From Rhodovibrionaceae bacterium (GTDB lineage Bacteria > Pseudomonadota > Alphaproteobacteria > Kiloniellales > DSM-21159): a stretch of 64,000 nucleotides of DNA. The notes beneath the pieces were generated by a model. It ran no database searches. It was not told where the DNA came from and worked only from the letters and a program-made list of their open reading frames with translations. Below are positions 34,051-42,598 of this stretch, piece after piece. Both the position numbers and the translations under genes were made by a program. The stretch covers positions 31,445-95,444 of the forward strand of contig JANQMX010000023.1 in NCBI GenBank assembly GCA_028279885.1. Direction: 5' to 3'. How positions within the stretch are numbered: the stretch's first letter is position 1; each line of letters starts with the position of its first letter.

Positions 34051-35082
34051 TTAAGCGCCGTCGCTGGGCCCGCTGACACCGGCTTCGGCGAAGGTGGCCA
34101 TGCCGTCGTGGCAGACGCAGGCGGCCTTCAGGAGCGAGAGCGAGAGCGCCGCGCCGCTGGCCTCGCCGAGACGCATGCCGAGATCGAGCAGCGGGTCCTT
34201 GCCGATGGCTTCGAGCAGGCGCGCATGGCCGGGCTCGGCCGAGCGGTGGGCGACGACGCAGTGATCGAGCAGTCCCGGTTCCACCGCGTGCAGCACCGCG
34301 GCAGCAGCCGTGCAGGCGTAGCCGTCGAGCACCACCGGAATGTGGGCCAGGCGGCTGGCGATCACGGCGCCTGTGATGGCGGCCAGCTCATGCCCGCCGA
34401 GGGCGCAGAGAACCGCAAGGGGATCGGGCAGCGCCGCCTGATTGATCTCTACCGCCTGCTGCACCACGGCGGTCTTGCGCGCGAGACCCGCTTCGTCGAG
34501 ACCCGTGCCAGTGCCGACCCAGTCGGCCGCCTCGCCGCCGAAGAGGCCCATCGACAGGGCGGCGGCGGCCGTGGTGTTTCCGATGCCCATCTCTCCCAGC
34601 GCCAGAACGTCGAAGCCGCCCTCCACCGCCATCATGCCGTAGGCCATGGCCCGGGCGCAGTCGGCCTCGCTCAATGCCGGGCCCTGGGTGAAGTCCGCCG
34701 TCGGCTGCTCCAGCGCCATCTCATAGACGCGCAGGTCGGCCTCCTGCAGGGCGGCGAGCTGATTGATCGCCGCCTTGCCGTCGAGGAAGGTCTGCATCAT
34801 CTGGGCCGTCACCGCCTGGGGGTAGGCCGAGACGCCTAGCGCCGCCACACCGTGGTTGCCGACGAAGACAGCGATGCGCGGATGCTCCAGCCGCGGCCGC
34901 GCGCGCCCTTGCCAGGCGGCCAGCCAGGCCGCCAGCTCTTCCAGCCGGCCGAGCGAGCCTAGCGGCTTGGTAAGTTGCTCCTGCCGCGCCGCGACCGCCC
35001 CGGCCGCGGCTTTGTCGGCCGGCGGCATGCGCTGCAGCAGTGCCCGAATCTCGGAGAGGTCGGGCTCCTTCTCGCTATCCAC
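34051..35082 (-). CDS. cobT: Nicotinate-nucleotide-dimethylbenzimidazole phosphoribosyltransferase
   Basis: CobT (EC 2.4.2.21), 343 residues, activates the lower ligand base of cobalamin to alpha-ribazole phosphate. Family motifs: KPLGSLGRLEELAAWLA, FVGNHGVAALGVSAYP, LGEMGIGNTTAAAAL, and near the C-terminus RLGEASGAALSLSLLKAA, where the glutamate is the catalytic base. The GTG at 35082 (VDSEKEPDLSEIRALL) is taken as start. It diverges from cobS-cobC across a repeat-bearing spacer, and together they complete nucleotide-loop assembly. Confidence 0.93.
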   Translation of the reverse strand: MDSEKEPDLSEIRALLQRMPPADKAAAGAVAARQEQLTKPLGSLGRLEELAAWLAAWQGRARPRLEHPRIAVFVGNHGVAALGVSAYPQAVTAQMMQTFLDGKAAINQLAALQEADLRVYEMALEQPTADFTQGPALSEADCARAMAYGMMAVEGGFDVLALGEMGIGNTTAAAALSMGLFGGEAADWVGTGTGLDEAGLARKTAVVQQAVEINQAALPDPLAVLCALGGHELAAITGAVIASRLAHIPVVLDGYACTAAAAVLHAVEPGLLDHCVVAHRSAEPGHARLLEAIGKDPLLDLGMRLGEASGAALSLSLLKAACVCHDGMATFAEAGVSGPSDGA

Positions 35083-35159
35083 GTACGCTGTCCCCTATTG
35101 CTCGGCCGTAACGCTTGGCCATCCTTCGAACTATCGCCCCCAGCCCGCGCCCAGCGTTG

Positions 35160-35310
35160 ACATGGACCCCGGCTCGCGGGCTTCGCCCTTGGCCGGGGTG
35201 ACGACTGGGGGCGTGGCTGCCGGCGGCGCAACACCACAGACTGTCATCCCGGACGCGGGCTTCGCGTCAGCGAAGACCGTGAGCCGGGAACCATTCCTCA
35301 GCACGCGCCC
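35160..35310. repeat. Dispersed REP-like palindromes between cobT and cobS
   Basis: ATGGACCCCGGCTCGCGG to TTGGCCGGGGTGACGA (35161-35204) and CATCCCGGACGCGGGCTTCG to GTGAGCCGGGAACCATTCC (35237-35297). The rest of the 333-bp spacer (35083-35415) holds no gene, and I see no cobalamin riboswitch in it. Confidence 0.7.
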
Positions 35311-35415
35311 GACATCGACCTGGGCCTCGGTTGGTGGCTTCTTTTTCTTTGGCCCAGTCCGGGGCATCAGCCATAGAAGCAAGAACCGCCGAGGTGGCGG
35401 TGGGGAGGAAATTAG

Positions 35416-36183
35416 TTGGTCGGCGGACTTTTCCAACGCTTGTGGCGGGATTGCAAGATCGCCCACGTCTTCCTGACGCGGCTGCCGCTGCGGGTCGAGG
35501 GGACGATCACGCCGCGGCAGCTGATCGCCGCCGCCTGGGCCTATCCCCTGGTCGGGGTCAGCGTGGCCCTGGTGGCGGCCGCCGCCTACTTCCTCTGTCA
35601 TTGGCTCGGCCTGCCGCCCGTGCTTTGCGCCATCGCGGCCCTGGCCGCCTCCATCGCCGCTACCGGCTGCTTCCACGAGGACGGCCTGGCCGACACAGCC
35701 GACGGCTTCGGCGGCGGCTGGACGGCCGATCGCAAGCTGGAGATCATGCGCGACAGCCGGCTGGGCAGCTACGGCGGCGCGGCGCTCATCCTTTCCATCG
35801 CCGCACGCGCGGCGGCGCTGGCCGCCATCCCGGCGCCTGAAATCCTGCCCGCACTTCTGGCGGCTCATGGTCTGTCCCGCGCCTTGGTACTGCTGCCGAG
35901 CTTCATTGCCGACACCGCCCGCCTCGACGGCTTTGCCGCAGAAGGCACCCGACCGAAGCGCCGCATCGCCATTCTCGCGCTCGCGATCGGCACGCTCATC
36001 GCTGTGCTGTGCCTCGGGCTGATCAACGGCCTTGTGGCGCTGGCGCTGGCGCTGACCGTCGCCTGGCTGATGACCCGCCTTGCCCGGGCGCAGATCGGCG
36101 GATATACGGGCGACGTGCTCGGCGCCATCCAGCAGCTGGCGGAGATACTCCTGCTCTGCTTCGCGGTCGCGCTTTTCAGCTAG
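35416..36183 (+). CDS. cobS: Cobalamin synthase (adenosylcobinamide-GDP ribazoletransferase)
   Basis: CobS (EC 2.7.8.26), 255 residues, a polytopic inner-membrane enzyme that joins adenosylcobinamide-GDP to alpha-ribazole. The signature GCFHEDGLADTADGFGGG with the following RDSRLGSYGG is intact. The start is TTG 35416, supported by GGAGGAA at 35404-35410. It is followed after 19 bp by cobC on the same strand, so the two are probably co-transcribed. Confidence 0.92.
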   Translation: MVGGLFQRLWRDCKIAHVFLTRLPLRVEGTITPRQLIAAAWAYPLVGVSVALVAAAAYFLCHWLGLPPVLCAIAALAASIAATGCFHEDGLADTADGFGGGWTADRKLEIMRDSRLGSYGGAALILSIAARAAALAAIPAPEILPALLAAHGLSRALVLLPSFIADTARLDGFAAEGTRPKRRIAILALAIGTLIAVLCLGLINGLVALALALTVAWLMTRLARAQIGGYTGDVLGAIQQLAEILLLCFAVALFS

Positions 36184-36202
36184 TCAAACAAGGCTCGTAA
36201 TC

Positions 36203-36847
36203 ATGACGGACAGCGTCCTCGAAACACGCTGGTGGTGGATCCGCCACGCCCCCGTGCGCAGCGGCGGGGTGATCTACGGCGCCAGCGATCCGCCCGCCGA
36301 TTGCTCTGAGGAGCACATCTTCCGCGGTCAAGCCGCGCGCCTCCCGGCCGAAGCGGTCTGGCTGACCAGTCACCTGGTGCGCACCAAACAAACCGCCGAG
36401 GGCCTCCTGGCCCATCGGCCCGGAGAAGAACCAGCGCGGCAGGAGATCACCGCCCTGGGCGAGCAGAGCTTCGGCGACTGGCAAGGGCAGACCCACGAGC
36501 AGCTCCGTCTGGCCGATCGCACGGAGTGGCATCGCTTCTGGCTGACCCCGGCCGAGAGCCGCCCGCCCGGCGGCGAGAGCTTCGTCGATCTGATGCAGCG
36601 GGTCAGCGACAGCATCCGCGAGGCGACCGTCGCGCATGCCGGCCGCGACATCGTCTGCGTCGCTCACGGCGGCACCATCCGTGCCGCTCTGGCGTTGGCG
36701 CTGGATCTTCACCCGGAACGCGCGCTGGGCTTCACCATCGAGAACCTTTCGCTGACGCGCATCGAGCATTTCGACGGCCCCTTGACCCACGGTCATGCGG
36801 CCGACGGCGGCTCCTGGCGGGTCAGCGCCGTCAATTCTCTGCCTTAA
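36203..36847 (+). CDS. cobC: Alpha-ribazole phosphatase-like histidine phosphatase
   Basis: Histidine phosphatase superfamily protein, 214 residues. The catalytic RHAPV motif near the N-terminus, the second arginine/glutamate region (EQSFGDWQGQTHEQL) and the C-terminal HGGTIRAAL are present. Position directly after cobS indicates alpha-ribazole-5'-phosphate phosphatase (CobC), which removes the phosphate in cobalamin assembly. ATG 36203 follows the cobS stop by 19 bp. A general phosphoglycerate-mutase-like role cannot be excluded from motifs alone. Confidence 0.85.
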   Translation: MTDSVLETRWWWIRHAPVRSGGVIYGASDPPADCSEEHIFRGQAARLPAEAVWLTSHLVRTKQTAEGLLAHRPGEEPARQEITALGEQSFGDWQGQTHEQLRLADRTEWHRFWLTPAESRPPGGESFVDLMQRVSDSIREATVAHAGRDIVCVAHGGTIRAALALALDLHPERALGFTIENLSLTRIEHFDGPLTHGHAADGGSWRVSAVNSLP

Positions 36848-36959
36848 GCTGCCCTAATCCGCACCAAAAGCGGACTCAAAGGCTTGCTCGACTCTGGTGT
36901 GTGCCCCCGAGCCCGAGGGGCGGGTATCTGAGCTGAGCGGCGGAGAGCTTGATAAGGTG

Positions 36960-37160
36960 ACGGCGCAGTTACTTGCGGTACCACGCTTACCGCTGGACCC
37001 TCGGGTCGCCCCGCTGCGCGGCGCGCCCAAGGGTGACAGTCTGAATGAGACCAAAGGTGGTGCTGCACCACAGATCGTCACCCCGGCCCTTAGGCGAGCC
37101 CGGGACTGCGTGCAGTCCCGGCTAGCGAGACTTAGGAGCCGGGGTCCAGCTACAGGCTCG
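36960..37160. repeat. Dispersed palindromic repeat cluster
   Basis: Includes CCCTCGGGTCGCCCCGCTGC to CGCGCCCAAGGGTGACAGTC (36998-37041) and CACCCCGGCCCTTAGGCGAG to TAGGAGCCGGGGTCCAGC (37080-37150), with an inner GGACTGCGTGCAGTCC palindrome. The rest of 36848-37247 shows no gene and should hold the SYLF promoter. Confidence 0.65.
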
Positions 37161-37247
37161 GACCACACTTGTGTCTGGACGCGAACACCGCGCAATCCGT
37201 AGGAACATCAAGAAACACCCCAAGAGGCTGTGAACGAGGAGCCACCC

Positions 37248-37967
37248 ATGGACCATTCTCTCCATAAGCCATCGCGCCGCGAGCTCCTGCGCCTGGCGCT
37301 GGCCGGCGGCGTGGCCGGTATCGCCGGCACGAGCCCGGCATGGGCGCAGCAGTCCGACGGCAAGAAAGCCGCAGACCTGGTGACGGAATGCGCGCTCGCC
37401 ATCGAAGAGATGCTGGCCGCCAAGAACGAACCGGCGCTCAAGCATCTGTCGACCTACGTCGCGCAGGCGCGCGCGGTGATGATCTACCCCGCCATCTTCA
37501 AAGGCGGCTTCATCATCGGCGGCGAGGGCGGCAGCGGCGTGCTGTTGGCCAAGAGCACCGACGGCAGCTGGAGCGACCCGGCCTTCTACACCCTGGCCGG
37601 CGGCAGCATCGGCCTGCAGATCGGCGGCCAGGTCTCCAAGGTCTGCTTCACGGTGATGACCGACGGCGGGCTCGACGCCATCCTGGCGAACAATTTCAAG
37701 TTCGGCGGCGACCTCTCCGTCGCCGTCGGCCCCTTCGGCGCCGGAACCGAAGCGGCGACGACCACCAACCTGGACGCCGACATCTATTCCTTCTCCAGCG
37801 CCGTCGGGCTGTTCGGCGGCGGCTCCTTGGCCGGCGCCGCCATGATCGTGCGCGAGTCCTTCATGCAGGGCTACTACGGCCAGGCCGTCACCGCACGCCA
37901 GATCGTCGTCGAGCGGAAGTTCTCTAACCCGCAAGCGAACCGTTTGAGGGGGGCGCTGGCGGTGTAA
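37248..37967 (+). CDS. SYLF/Ysc84-domain lipid-binding protein with Tat-like signal
   Basis: Exported protein of 239 residues. The N-terminus SRRELLRLALAGGVAGIAG has a twin-arginine and hydrophobic stretch typical of a Tat or Sec signal, and the mature part carries the SYLF (DUF500) domain (ARAVMIYPAIFKGGFIIGGE, GGSIGLQIGGQVSKVCFTVM, FGGDLSVAVGPFGAGTEA), which binds lipids. GAGGAG precedes ATG 37248. The last 54 bp of the gene plus 28 bp beyond are duplicated at 38138-38219. Confidence 0.85.
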   Translation: MDHSLHKPSRRELLRLALAGGVAGIAGTSPAWAQQSDGKKAADLVTECALAIEEMLAAKNEPALKHLSTYVAQARAVMIYPAIFKGGFIIGGEGGSGVLLAKSTDGSWSDPAFYTLAGGSIGLQIGGQVSKVCFTVMTDGGLDAILANNFKFGGDLSVAVGPFGAGTEAATTTNLDADIYSFSSAVGLFGGGSLAGAAMIVRESFMQGYYGQAVTARQIVVERKFSNPQANRLRGALAV

Positions 37968-37995
37968 AGGAGGCCTTGGCGCCGGCGGCGCGGCC
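37914..37995 (+). repeat. 82-bp direct repeat, copy 1 (3' end of SYLF gene)
   Basis: Spans the last codons and TAA stop of the SYLF gene and 28 bp beyond. It matches 38138-38219 at 80 of 82 positions, 224 bp away in the same orientation. This is the apparent source copy because here the sequence is part of an intact domain. Confidence 0.9.
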
Positions 37996-38000
37996 TCTCT

Positions 38001-38100
38001 CAGACTGTCATCCCGGCCAAGGGCGAAGCCCGCGAGCCGGGAACCATGGAAACGCTCGCGCGGGCTTGGACATGGGCCCCGGCTCAAGGCCGGGGTGACG
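38001..38100. repeat. REP-like palindromes between the 82-bp repeats
   Basis: CATCCCGGCCAAGGGCGAAG to GCGAGCCGGGAACCATGG (38009-38048) and ATGGGCCCCGGCTCAAGG to CCGGGGTGACGA (38072-38101). The 82-bp repeats directly bracket this pair, so the palindromes and the duplication may share a history. Confidence 0.75.
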
Positions 38101-38137
38101 AAATGAGGGGCGGCACCTTCCGTGAGCTCTCCCGACC

Positions 38138-38219
38138 CGGAAGTTCTCTAACCTGCAAGCGAACCGTTTGAGGGAGGCGCTGGCGGTGTAAAGGAGGCCT
38201 TGGCGCCGGCGGCGCGGCC
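38138..38219 (+). repeat. 82-bp direct repeat, copy 2 (inside XRE gene 3' end)
   Basis: Near-identical (80 of 82) copy of the 3' end of the SYLF gene. On the minus strand it supplies the last 24 or so codons and the stop of the XRE-family gene, so that protein's tail is an antisense translation of SYLF-derived sequence. Confidence 0.9.
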
Positions 38220-38570
38220 CTGGGCCTCCAGCACCGCAAGGATCTGATCCAGCGCCTGGTCGTCGAGGCTGCGAATGCGCTGCGCCAGGAGGTTTGCCGC
38301 CTGCGTCGCCTTGGGCGAAAGGCCGCCACTGTCGACGACCACCCGTGGATGGGAAATCCGTGCCAGTGCCTCCAGCTCTTCGGCTTCGTCCCAGATGATC
38401 TGGAAGTACTGACAGATGCGGTGAATGGTTCGGCGGTTCGGCCGCCCGCGCCGGCCGTGTTCCAAAGCGGACAGATAGGCCGGCGACACACCCAGGCCCG
38501 CCGCCATGTCCTTCAACGATAAGCCACGTTGCGCACGCAGCTTACGCAGGCGTGCTCCGAACGGAGTCAT
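38148..38570 (-). CDS. XRE-family helix-turn-helix regulator with chimeric tail
   Basis: DNA-binding protein of 140 residues. An N-terminal XRE helix-turn-helix (FGARLRKLRAQRGLSLKDMA, LGVSPAYLSALEHGRRGRPN) is followed by a helical region (ATQAANLLAQRIRSLDDQAL). ATG 38570 (MTPFGARL) is preferred over 38600. The final residues (AAGAKASFTPPAPPSNGSLAG) are encoded by a duplicated piece of the SYLF gene read backwards. It resembles short regulators found next to metabolic genes; its target is unknown. Tandem motifs at 38686-38706 may be its operator. Confidence 0.82.
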   Translation of the reverse strand: MTPFGARLRKLRAQRGLSLKDMAAGLGVSPAYLSALEHGRRGRPNRRTIHRICQYFQIIWDEAEELEALARISHPRVVVDSGGLSPKATQAANLLAQRIRSLDDQALDQILAVLEAQGRAAGAKASFTPPAPPSNGSLAG

Positions 38571-38685
38571 GGTGCAGTCTCCCCAAATCCCTGGCCCCAA
38601 GCGCTTTGCTTTTTTGTTCCCCGGGTCCCCACTTGAAAACTCAAAGACCCTTCCGACCCGAGGCCAGCTGTGAGCCTATGACTTA

Positions 38686-38706
38686 ACTATAATGGCACTA
38701 TAACGG
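38686..38706. promoter_or_regulatory. Tandem direct repeat upstream of XRE gene
   Basis: ACTATAATGG (38686-38695) and ACTATAACGG (38697-38706) repeat with an 11-bp period in an AT-rich spacer between the Smr stop and the XRE start. One-helical-turn spacing suits a dimeric or cooperative regulator, possibly the XRE protein itself. Confidence 0.4.
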
Positions 38707-38765
38707 GTATTGGAACATTATTTCGGCTGTCACTGCAACTCCTGCGGTTGCGACTGTGAGCAACC

Positions 38766-39347
38766 TCATCGTTTGCGACGCAACATAACGTAAAGCGCGC
38801 CGGTGCCGCCGTCGCGTTGTTGCGCGTAGTCGAAGGCCAGCACCCGGCCGCGGTTGGGCGCTTGGTTGAGCCACATGGGCACCTTGCCGCGCAGCACGCC
38901 CCCCTCCTGCTTGCCCTGTCCCTTGCCGGTGATGATCAGAACGCAACGGCGGCCGATCTCGTAGCTGGTAGCAACGAAGGCATCGAGGGCGCGGTGCGCC
39001 TCGGCCTGGGTCAGGCCATGCAGATCGAGCCGCGCCTCGACCTGCATGCGGCCGCGCTTCATACGCTCCGCCGTACGCCGGTCGACCCCGGCGACTTGGC
39101 CATGGGCCAGGCAGGGCTGCCGATGCTTCGCCGTACCCGTCTTCGCTGCTGCGGCAGGCAGCGCGTTTTCGCCGGCCGTGCGCCGCGGAGCGCTAGCCGC
39201 CTTGCGGCCCGGCGCGGCCTCGCCGATGTCCTTGCCGCCATCCTGCTTGAGCGGGCTGTAGACCGCGTGGCGGTCGCGGCCGCGCAAAGGCTTGGCGCTA
39301 CGGGCAACCTGATGCCAAAGCTCCATGTCCTTGGGCTTATGGGACAT
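38766..39347 (-). CDS. smr: Smr-domain endonuclease-like protein
   Basis: Small MutS-related (Smr) protein of 193 residues. The N-terminal 95 residues are basic and low-complexity. The C-terminal Smr domain contains LDLHGLTQAEAHRALDAFV and LIITGKGQGKQEGGVLRGKVPMWL, the LDLHG and TGxG motifs of nucleic-acid nicking Smr proteins. Its start overlaps the 3' end of lutC by 11 bp, so it is co-transcribed with lutABC. In many Alphaproteobacteria smr lies beside mltA; here lutABC separates them. Confidence 0.88.
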   Translation of the reverse strand: MSHKPKDMELWHQVARSAKPLRGRDRHAVYSPLKQDGGKDIGEAAPGRKAASAPRRTAGENALPAAAAKTGTAKHRQPCLAHGQVAGVDRRTAERMKRGRMQVEARLDLHGLTQAEAHRALDAFVATSYEIGRRCVLIITGKGQGKQEGGVLRGKVPMWLNQAPNRGRVLAFDYAQQRDGGTGALYVMLRRKR

Positions 39348-40017
39348 CGTCGATCAGCAGCAGGTGCAGGCGCTTGGGCCCATGGGCGCCGAACAGGATC
39401 GTCTGCTCGATGTCGCCGGTGCGCGAGGGCCCGGTGATGAAGTTGACCGTCCGCGGCAGGCGGCTGTCGTTGCCGGCCTCGCGGAAGCGCTGCCAGGCGT
39501 CCTCGTAGCTGCCGACGATCTGGCTCGCGAACACCACCGCGATATGGGTCTCGGGCAGGAAGTTGAGAGTGACGGGACTCTCGGGGCCGGAGCGCAGCAT
39601 CAGGGTCCCCGTCTCCGCCACGGCCGCGAAGACAGGGGTGAGGGAGGTGGCATCGTCGGACCGTGCCGGCCCGGTGCTGACCTCCAGCAAGGGTGCCTCC
39701 GCCTGCCAGGGCAGGGCACCCAAGCGACCGTCTGGGGCGACACGCAGACTCTGCGGCAGGTTCTGGCTGCTGAGATAGGCCGAGACGGCCTTGGGCACCT
39801 CGGAGAGATCGGCCAAGCGATCGACCGTAGTCTGCACCGCTTCTGCCTGCTCCTGGAACAGCGCGACCTGCTCCTTGTGCGGCAGCTGGGCGCGGGCCGG
39901 CACCGGCCCGCGCGGATGCTCGGCCAGACGCGCGGAAACGGTTTCCTCCGCCCCGTCGCCTGCAGCGCGCTTCAGGGAGCGGCGGACGGCGCCCAAAATC
40001 TGATCGCGCGCGCTCAT
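39337..40017 (-). CDS. lutC: Lactate utilisation protein LutC (LUD domain)
   Basis: LUD-domain protein of 226 residues, LutC/YkgG type, the third component of the LutABC L-lactate oxidation complex. Typical segments are VAETGTLMLRSGPESPVTLN and NFITGPSRTGDIEQTILFGAHGP. The ATG overlaps the lutB stop (ATGA), and the 3' end overlaps smr by 11 bp, so lutA-lutB-lutC-smr form one operon. Confidence 0.9.
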   Translation of the reverse strand: MSARDQILGAVRRSLKRAAGDGAEETVSARLAEHPRGPVPARAQLPHKEQVALFQEQAEAVQTTVDRLADLSEVPKAVSAYLSSQNLPQSLRVAPDGRLGALPWQAEAPLLEVSTGPARSDDATSLTPVFAAVAETGTLMLRSGPESPVTLNFLPETHIAVVFASQIVGSYEDAWQRFREAGNDSRLPRTVNFITGPSRTGDIEQTILFGAHGPKRLHLLLIDDVP

Positions 40018-41462
40018 GCCCCAGGCGTCCTAGGCGTGGCTCCCGAGCCGTTCTGCCGCTTGGCCCAAAGCTCCTGGAAGCTCTTGCCTTGCGGAGCCGG
40101 GAAGTCGCGATGGTCGGTCCAGCCGCTGGCCAGCGGCAGGGACCTGAGACTGCCTTTGCGGCCGCCGAGTGCGCGCAGCAAGCGGGCGTTGAAGCGGTTC
40201 AGCATGGCGTAGAGCGCCGGCCGCTTGGCGAAGAAAGCCCAGAGCTTAAGGCCGCTCCTGGCCGCCGTCGGGGTCAGGTTGCGTTCGAACTCCTTCTCCC
40301 GCCAGTGGCGCATCATCTTGGGCAGCGGAATGCGCATGGGGCAGACCGCCTCGCAACGACCGCAGAAAGTCGAGGCGTTGGGCAGGTGCCCAGCCTCCTC
40401 GACACCGATCAGGCTCGGCGTCAGCACCGCGCCGATGGGCCCGGGATAGACCCAGCCGTAGGCGTGGCCGCCGACGGCGTGGTAGACCGGGCAGTGGTTC
40501 ATGCAGGCGCCGCAGCGGATGCAGCGCAGCACGTCCTGGTACTCGCTGCCCAGCATGGCCGAGCGGCCGTTGTCGAGCAGCACCACGTGGTATTCGTCGG
40601 GCCCGTCGAGGTCGCCCTCGCGCTTCGGCCCGGTGGAGAAGGTGGTGTAGGCGGTGAACTCCTGCCCGGTGCCGGAGCGGGCGAGCACCCGCAGGATGAT
40701 CGAGACGTCCTCCAGGGTCGGCACCACCTTCTCGAGGCTGGCGATGACGATGTGCACCTTGGGGAGACACTGGGTCAGGTCGCCGTTGCCCTCGTTGGTG
40801 ACGATGATCGAGCTGCCGGTCTCGGCAATCAGGAAGTTGGCGCCGGTGATGCCCACGTCGGCGTCGAGGTACTTCTGGCGCAGCATGGTGCGGGCTTCCT
40901 GCACCAGCGCTTCCGGCTCGACCAGGCTGCGCTCGGGCGGCAGCTCACTGTGATTCTTGCGGAAGTCGGCCTCGACCTGCGCCTTGGTCAGATGCACCGC
41001 CGGCGCGATGATGTGGCTCGGCGGCTCGTTGCGAAGCTGGATGATGTATTCGCCGAGATCGGTCTCGGCCGGGGTGACGCCGTTGGCTTCCAGATAGTCG
41101 TTGAGGCCGATCTCCTCGGCCACCATGGACTTGCCCTTGGTCACCAGCTTGGCGTCGACCGAGCGGCAGATGTCGAGAATCGTCCGGCGCGCATCTTCCG
41201 CCGTGGCGCACCAATGCACCTTGCCGCCCTGCTCGGAGACCTTGCTCTCGTAGCGTTCGAGATAGAGGTCCAGGTGCGCCAGTGTGTGGTTCTTGATATC
41301 GCGGGCGGCATCGCGCAGGGCGTCGAACTCGGGCAGCTGGTCGCGCGCCTGGGCCCGGCGCTGGGTGAAGCCGTGCCGGAGGTTGCCGAGCGCTTCCTGC
41401 AGCTGGTCGTCGCCGAGCGCTTTGTGGGCGTTGTCCTTGAAGGCGTGGGCGGTGGAGTCCAT
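40014..41462 (-). CDS. lutB: Lactate utilisation iron-sulfur protein LutB
   Basis: Iron-sulfur protein of 482 residues. An N-terminal LUD domain (VTGANFLIAETGSSIIVTNE) is followed by two ferredoxin-type 4Fe-4S motifs, CIRCGACMNHCPVYHAVGGH and CGRCEAVCPMRIPLPKM, and a C-terminal tail typical of LutB/YkgF. ATG 41462 is preferred over an in-frame start at 41531 that would run into lutA. It passes electrons within the LutABC complex that oxidises L-lactate to pyruvate. Confidence 0.92.
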   Translation of the reverse strand: MDSTAHAFKDNAHKALGDDQLQEALGNLRHGFTQRRAQARDQLPEFDALRDAARDIKNHTLAHLDLYLERYESKVSEQGGKVHWCATAEDARRTILDICRSVDAKLVTKGKSMVAEEIGLNDYLEANGVTPAETDLGEYIIQLRNEPPSHIIAPAVHLTKAQVEADFRKNHSELPPERSLVEPEALVQEARTMLRQKYLDADVGITGANFLIAETGSSIIVTNEGNGDLTQCLPKVHIVIASLEKVVPTLEDVSIILRVLARSGTGQEFTAYTTFSTGPKREGDLDGPDEYHVVLLDNGRSAMLGSEYQDVLRCIRCGACMNHCPVYHAVGGHAYGWVYPGPIGAVLTPSLIGVEEAGHLPNASTFCGRCEAVCPMRIPLPKMMRHWREKEFERNLTPTAARSGLKLWAFFAKRPALYAMLNRFNARLLRALGGRKGSLRSLPLASGWTDHRDFPAPQGKSFQELWAKRQNGSGATPRTPGA

Positions 41463-41466
41463 GGGG

Positions 41467-42237
41467 CTAGCTTCCCTTGCCTTCGCCGATGGCCGGCGCA
41501 TCGAGCTTGCCGGCCAAGACTTCCGCGACATGCCGCGCCTCGACCTTGGCGCCGCGGCGCTTCAGCTTGCCCGCCATATTCATCAGGCAACCGAGGTCGC
41601 CGGCCAGCAGCAGGTCGGCCTGGCTCCCCTCGATATGCTCGGCCTTGGTCTCGACGATCTTGTTGGAGACCTCCGGATACTTGACGCAGAAGGTGCCGCC
41701 GAAGCCGCAGCAGACCTCGGCCTCCTGGAGCTCGACCAGCTCAAGGCCCTCGACGCTGGCCAGCAGGCGCCGCGGCTGTTGCTTGACGCCAAGCTCGCGC
41801 AGGCCGGAGCAGGAGTCGTGGTAGGTGACCGTGCCGCGGTACTGCGCGTCCACGCCCTCCACCTTCAACACATCGGCCAGAAAGGAGATCAGCTCATGGG
41901 TCTTCTCGGCCAGCACCTCGGCCTGGCTTTGCATCTCCGGCTCGCCGGTGAAGAGCGCCGGATAGTGCTCCTTGATCATGGCGGCGCAGGAGCCGGAGGG
42001 GACGACCACGTAGTCGAAGCCCTGGAAGGCCTTCACCGTCTGCCGCGCGATCTCCCGCGTGTCGGCGCGGTCGCCCATGTTGTAGGCCGGCTGGCCGCAG
42101 CAGGTCTGGGCGGCCGGCACGGTGACGCGGCAGCCGGCGGCTTCGAGCAGCTCCACGGCGGCAAAGCCGACGCTCGGCCGGAAGAGGTCGACGAGACAGG
42201 TCACGAACAGGCCCACGTTGGGGGTCGAAGGGATCAT
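41467..42237 (-). CDS. lutA: Lactate utilisation protein LutA (CCG-domain)
   Basis: Heterodisulfide-reductase-like protein of 256 residues with two CCG cysteine-rich motifs, the first at TCCGQPAYNMGDRADTRE and the second at VCCGFGGTFCVKYPEVS, which bind a 4Fe-4S cluster. It starts MIPSTPNVGLFVTCLVDLFR and ends 4 bp before lutB. LutA, LutB and LutC form a cytosolic flavin-independent L-lactate oxidation system. No lactate permease or dedicated regulator is adjacent. Confidence 0.92.
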   Translation of the reverse strand: MIPSTPNVGLFVTCLVDLFRPSVGFAAVELLEAAGCRVTVPAAQTCCGQPAYNMGDRADTREIARQTVKAFQGFDYVVVPSGSCAAMIKEHYPALFTGEPEMQSQAEVLAEKTHELISFLADVLKVEGVDAQYRGTVTYHDSCSGLRELGVKQQPRRLLASVEGLELVELQEAEVCCGFGGTFCVKYPEVSNKIVETKAEHIEGSQADLLLAGDLGCLMNMAGKLKRRGAKVEARHVAEVLAGKLDAPAIGEGKGS

Positions 42238-42339
42238 CTAGAAGCAGCTCCACGCGCAACAGATCGGCAGTTGGGCTCTCCCCATGAGATAAGCCAAATG
42301 CCCCGGCGGCAAAATAGCAGGAATGCCCGCCCGGCAAAG

Positions 42340-42590
42340 GGCGGGTCGTTGCTTGTGGCTGGACCCTCGGGCCTTCGCCGCGCCGAAGGGTGACAGTCTG
42401 AGTGAGACCAAAGGCAGCGCCACACCGCAAATCGTCACCCCGGCCAAGGGCGTTGCGCCAGCAAGGCCCGCGAGCCGGGGTCCATGTCGACGGCATGCGC
42501 GGGCTGCGAGATGGATCCCGGCTCGCGGTCTCCGCTCGCGCGGAGCCCACGTCCGGGATGACAGTTCGTGGCGCGGCGGCGTCCGCGCTG
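42340..42590. repeat. Dispersed palindromic repeat cluster
   Basis: CTCGGGCCTTCGCCGCGCCGA (42367), CACCCCGGCCAAGGGCG to GCGAGCCGGGGTCCATG (42437-42486) and ATGGATCCCGGCTCGCGG to GTCCGGGATGACAG (42511-42563). No gene between lutA and mltA (42238-42598). Confidence 0.7.
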
Positions 42591-42598
42591 TCACCAAA

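Noticed and set aside
35083..35415. Cobalamin riboswitch before cobS
   Set aside because: The spacer is mostly two REP-like palindromes; I could not find a B12-box or the expected core pairing.
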